From: Bacteroidales bacterium
GTDB taxonomy: Bacteria; Bacteroidota; Bacteroidia; Bacteroidales; JAADGE01
Length of the DNA stretch: 64,000 nt
Reading direction: 5' to 3'
Assembly: GCA_021108035.1 (NCBI GenBank)
Contig: JAIORQ010000003.1
Coordinates: forward strand, 1 to 64,000
The notes below the pieces were generated by a model. The model was not told the origin of the DNA and did not search any database. It saw nothing but the letters and a program-made list of their open reading frames with translations. The position numbers were made by a program, and so were the translations under genes. Below are positions 61,988-64,000 of the stretch, piece after piece (positions within the stretch are counted from its first letter, which is position 1; each line of letters begins with the position of its first letter).

Positions 61988-63136
61988 ATGAGAATAATTG
62001 TTTTAATCAGCAGAGTAATAACCGGTTTGGTTTTTATTTTTTCAGGATTTGTTAAATCAGTTGATCCTGTGGGAACTCAAATAAAGTTTGGAGATTATTT
62101 CGGAGCAATGGGAATAGAATTTTTAATGCCATATGCTTTGTTCTTTTCATTTTTATTAAATGCTGCAGAATTTATCATCGGTTTGATGTTAATATTTAAT
62201 GTTTTTTCAAAACTTACTTCTTGGTCTGCTTTTATTTTATTAATGATATTTACTCCTTTAACCTTATGGCTGGCAGTTGCGAATCCTGTCAGTGATTGCG
62301 GATGTTTCGGAGATGCAATTCCGTTAACAAATTGGCAAACCTTTTGGAAAAATGTTATTTTCTTGATCTTTGTTCTTATATTTTTGATTTATGAAAAGAA
62401 ATACGCATTAAGAGTTAAATTAAAAAAATCATTAATTATTTCAGGTATTATTGCTTTTGCAGCTTTTGCATTTCAATTCTACAACTATTATAATTTGCCG
62501 ATAATTGACTTCAGGCCGTTCAAGGTAGGTGTAAACATAAAAGAAGCTTCTGAAATTCCTGAAGATGCTGAACAAGATGTTTACGAAACAACTTTATATT
62601 ATAAAAACTTGAAAACCGGTGAAAGTCAAAAATTCACCATAGATAATATACCTTATGAAGATACTTTGAATTGGGCTTACGATACAACTATAACAGAATT
62701 GATAAAAAAAGGCTATGAACCGCCGATTTATGATTTTTTCTTATCGGATATTAACGGATTTGATCAAACTGACAGAATTCTTAACAATAAAGATGTTTCT
62801 TTTATAATAGTTATGCATGATATTAAAGGAGCAATAATAAAAGTGAAAGAAAAATTATACAAAGTATCGGAATATGCAAAAAAAGAAAACATAATATTTT
62901 GGTGTTTTACTTCTTCCGAATCTTCTGAAATAGAGAAATACAGAGATATAATTCCTGAAAATATTATGATTTGTACAGGTGATTATAAGATGTTAAAGAC
63001 ATTAGTTCGTTCAAATCCCGGATTTGTTATCTTAAAAAATGCAGTAATCCTTAATAAATATCACTATATAAATATTCCTGATATTCAGGAACTGGATAAA
63101 ATAAAAGGTACTGCCGCGAATTTAACGGAATATTAA
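61988..63136 (+). CDS. DoxX-like membrane protein (BT_3928-type) with C-terminal extension
   Basis: 382 residues. Four membrane helices make a DoxX domain (about 1-130) with RVITGLVFIFSGFVKSVDPVGT and SDCGCFGDA, whose two cysteines recall redox members of this family. A fifth helix at ~145-162 precedes a ~220-residue soluble domain, possibly thioredoxin-like but without CxxC (sections KDVSFIIVMHDIKGA and FWCFTSSESSEIEKYRD). It lies between DUF1599 and tpiA, a conserved gene order. A role in redox handling at the inner membrane is inferred. Confidence 0.82.
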   Translation: MRIIVLISRVITGLVFIFSGFVKSVDPVGTQIKFGDYFGAMGIEFLMPYALFFSFLLNAAEFIIGLMLIFNVFSKLTSWSAFILLMIFTPLTLWLAVANPVSDCGCFGDAIPLTNWQTFWKNVIFLIFVLIFLIYEKKYALRVKLKKSLIISGIIAFAAFAFQFYNYYNLPIIDFRPFKVGVNIKEASEIPEDAEQDVYETTLYYKNLKTGESQKFTIDNIPYEDTLNWAYDTTITELIKKGYEPPIYDFFLSDINGFDQTDRILNNKDVSFIIVMHDIKGAIIKVKEKLYKVSEYAKKENIIFWCFTSSESSEIEKYRDIIPENIMICTGDYKMLKTLVRSNPGFVILKNAVILNKYHYINIPDIQELDKIKGTAANLTEY

Positions 63137-63368
63137 CAAATGCGATAATGATTGAATGCTGCAATGCTGTAATAAAGAAATTAAGGTATGAGTGTACTCT
63201 GAAAAGTTAAAAAATGAAAATGCCACTAAAACACCAAATCACTAAATTTCACAAAGAGCTTATCATCAGTATTTTATATTTTGTGAATTTTTGTGTTTTT
63301 GTGAATTTGCGGCAAAAAAATATAATTGTCATTAAAATAACAGTAGAACCAAATAAAATAATTGTATT
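63137..63368. repeat. Spacer with dispersed repeat before tpiA
   Basis: 63145-63180 has the AATGATTGAATGCTGCAATG-type repeat. 63230-63318 has runs of TTTGTGAATTTTTGTG and TTTGCGGCAAAAAAA, and 63352-63330 read in reverse starts TTGGTTCTACTGTTATTTTA, nearly the same as the element end at 35946. Probably a copy of the same repeat family. Confidence 0.5.
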
Positions 63369-64000
63369 ATGAGAAAAAAAATTGTTGCAGGAAACTGGAA
63401 AATGAATACGATTGTAGAAGACGGAGTAACTTTGGCATCTTCGATCAATGCTGAATTAAAAAATGTTACTTTACGTGATGATACATACGTAATAATTGCA
63501 CCGCCGTTTACACATCTTACATTTATAAATCAATTAATTGACAGTGATAAATTATTATTGGCAGCTCAAAATTGTTCAACAGAGTCAAAAGGGGCTTTTA
63601 CCGGAGAAGTATCAGCAGAAATGCTGAAAATATTGGGTTGTGATGCTGTTATTCTTGGTCATTCGGAAAGAAGAGCTTATTATTATGAAACTTCTGATAT
63701 TCTGATAAAAAAGCTTGACCAAGTATTAAAAAATCAAATGATTCCAATTTTTTGTTGCGGAGAAATGTTAGAACAAAGAGAAAAAGGTGAGCATTTTAAG
63801 GTTGTAGAAAATCAAATATCAGAGGTCTTATTCGATTTAAGTGAAGAAGATTTTTCTAAAGTTGTAATTGCTTATGAACCTGTTTGGGCAATAGGGACAG
63901 GAGTTACTGCTTCTAATGAACAAGCTCAAGAAATGCATGCTTTTATCAGAAAAATAATTTCAGAAAAATTCGGAAATGATATTGCCGATGATATTACAAT
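63369..64000 (+). CDS. tpiA: Triosephosphate isomerase (cut by window end)
   Basis: The first 210 residues of an expected ~250. It interconverts glyceraldehyde-3-phosphate and dihydroxyacetone phosphate in glycolysis. Catalytic residues are in place: Lys11 in AGNWKMN, His98 in ILGHSERR and Glu170 in AYEPVWAIGTG. The ATG at 63369 follows ATTGTATT and gives the standard N-terminus MRKKIVAGNWKMN. It is the third gene of the DUF1599-DoxX-tpiA group. Confidence 0.95.
   Translation, partial: MRKKIVAGNWKMNTIVEDGVTLASSINAELKNVTLRDDTYVIIAPPFTHLTFINQLIDSDKLLLAAQNCSTESKGAFTGEVSAEMLKILGCDAVILGHSERRAYYYETSDILIKKLDQVLKNQMIPIFCCGEMLEQREKGEHFKVVENQISEVLFDLSEEDFSKVVIAYEPVWAIGTGVTASNEQAQEMHAFIRKIISEKFGNDIADDIT

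Overview
The window is an AT-rich chromosomal segment of a member of the Bacteroidota, probably Bacteroidales or Marinilabiliales-like. Supporting signs are type IX secretion sorting tails (types A and B), a TonB-dependent receptor paired with a DUF4249 lipoprotein, LytS/LytTR regulation, archaeal-type prolyl-tRNA synthetase, the DUF1599-DoxX-tpiA order, weak Shine-Dalgarno signals, and several promoters of the TTTG / TAnnTTTG type. No rRNA, tRNA or CRISPR array was seen.

Region 1 (1-14.4 kb) is a purine/hydantoin catabolism cluster: a FAD-less xanthine dehydrogenase of the selenium-dependent type, an SsnA-type aminohydrolase and a dihydropyrimidinase/hydantoinase. It is broken up by accessory genes: two DUF4143 ATPases (one flanked by direct repeats, one preceded by short repeats), a 971-residue nuclease-STAND NTPase that looks like an antiphage protein, and an msrB relic. 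Region 2 (14.4-32.5 kb) holds era, a lytic transglycosylase, a GT87-like membrane protein and a long set of surface or secreted proteins: an M14 carboxypeptidase with a T9SS tail, a decaying cluster of C10 (streptopain-type) proteases and related lipoproteins, and WG-repeat, DUF4831-like, YwqK-repeat and T9SS type B proteins.

Region 3 (32.5-49 kb) has housekeeping genes (yigZ, a GNAT, pepD), then a LytS/LytTR pair, a TonB receptor, a DUF4249 lipoprotein, and a tripartite RND efflux operon. A DUF559 endonuclease gene with 39-bp terminal inverted repeats is inserted between the adaptor and pump genes. Region 4 (49-64 kb) has a C69 dipeptidase, a REP-associated tyrosine transposase with palindromes on both sides and inside its own gene, proS, an MscS channel, two overlapping ClC channel genes, a type II restriction-modification pair, and the DUF1599-DoxX-tpiA operon, which is cut by the window end.

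The strongest theme beyond the genes is the density of small mobile or non-coding elements at gene boundaries. At least six intergenic blocks of about 150-330 bp have terminal or nested inverted repeats (15.5, 19.0, 36.0, 41.6, 49.2 and 54.3 kb), and there are gene-carrying cassettes (DUF559, a four-helix S23-like gene, the RAYT). Several supply stop codons or likely promoters to neighbouring genes. All homology calls are from reading motifs by eye; no database search was run.
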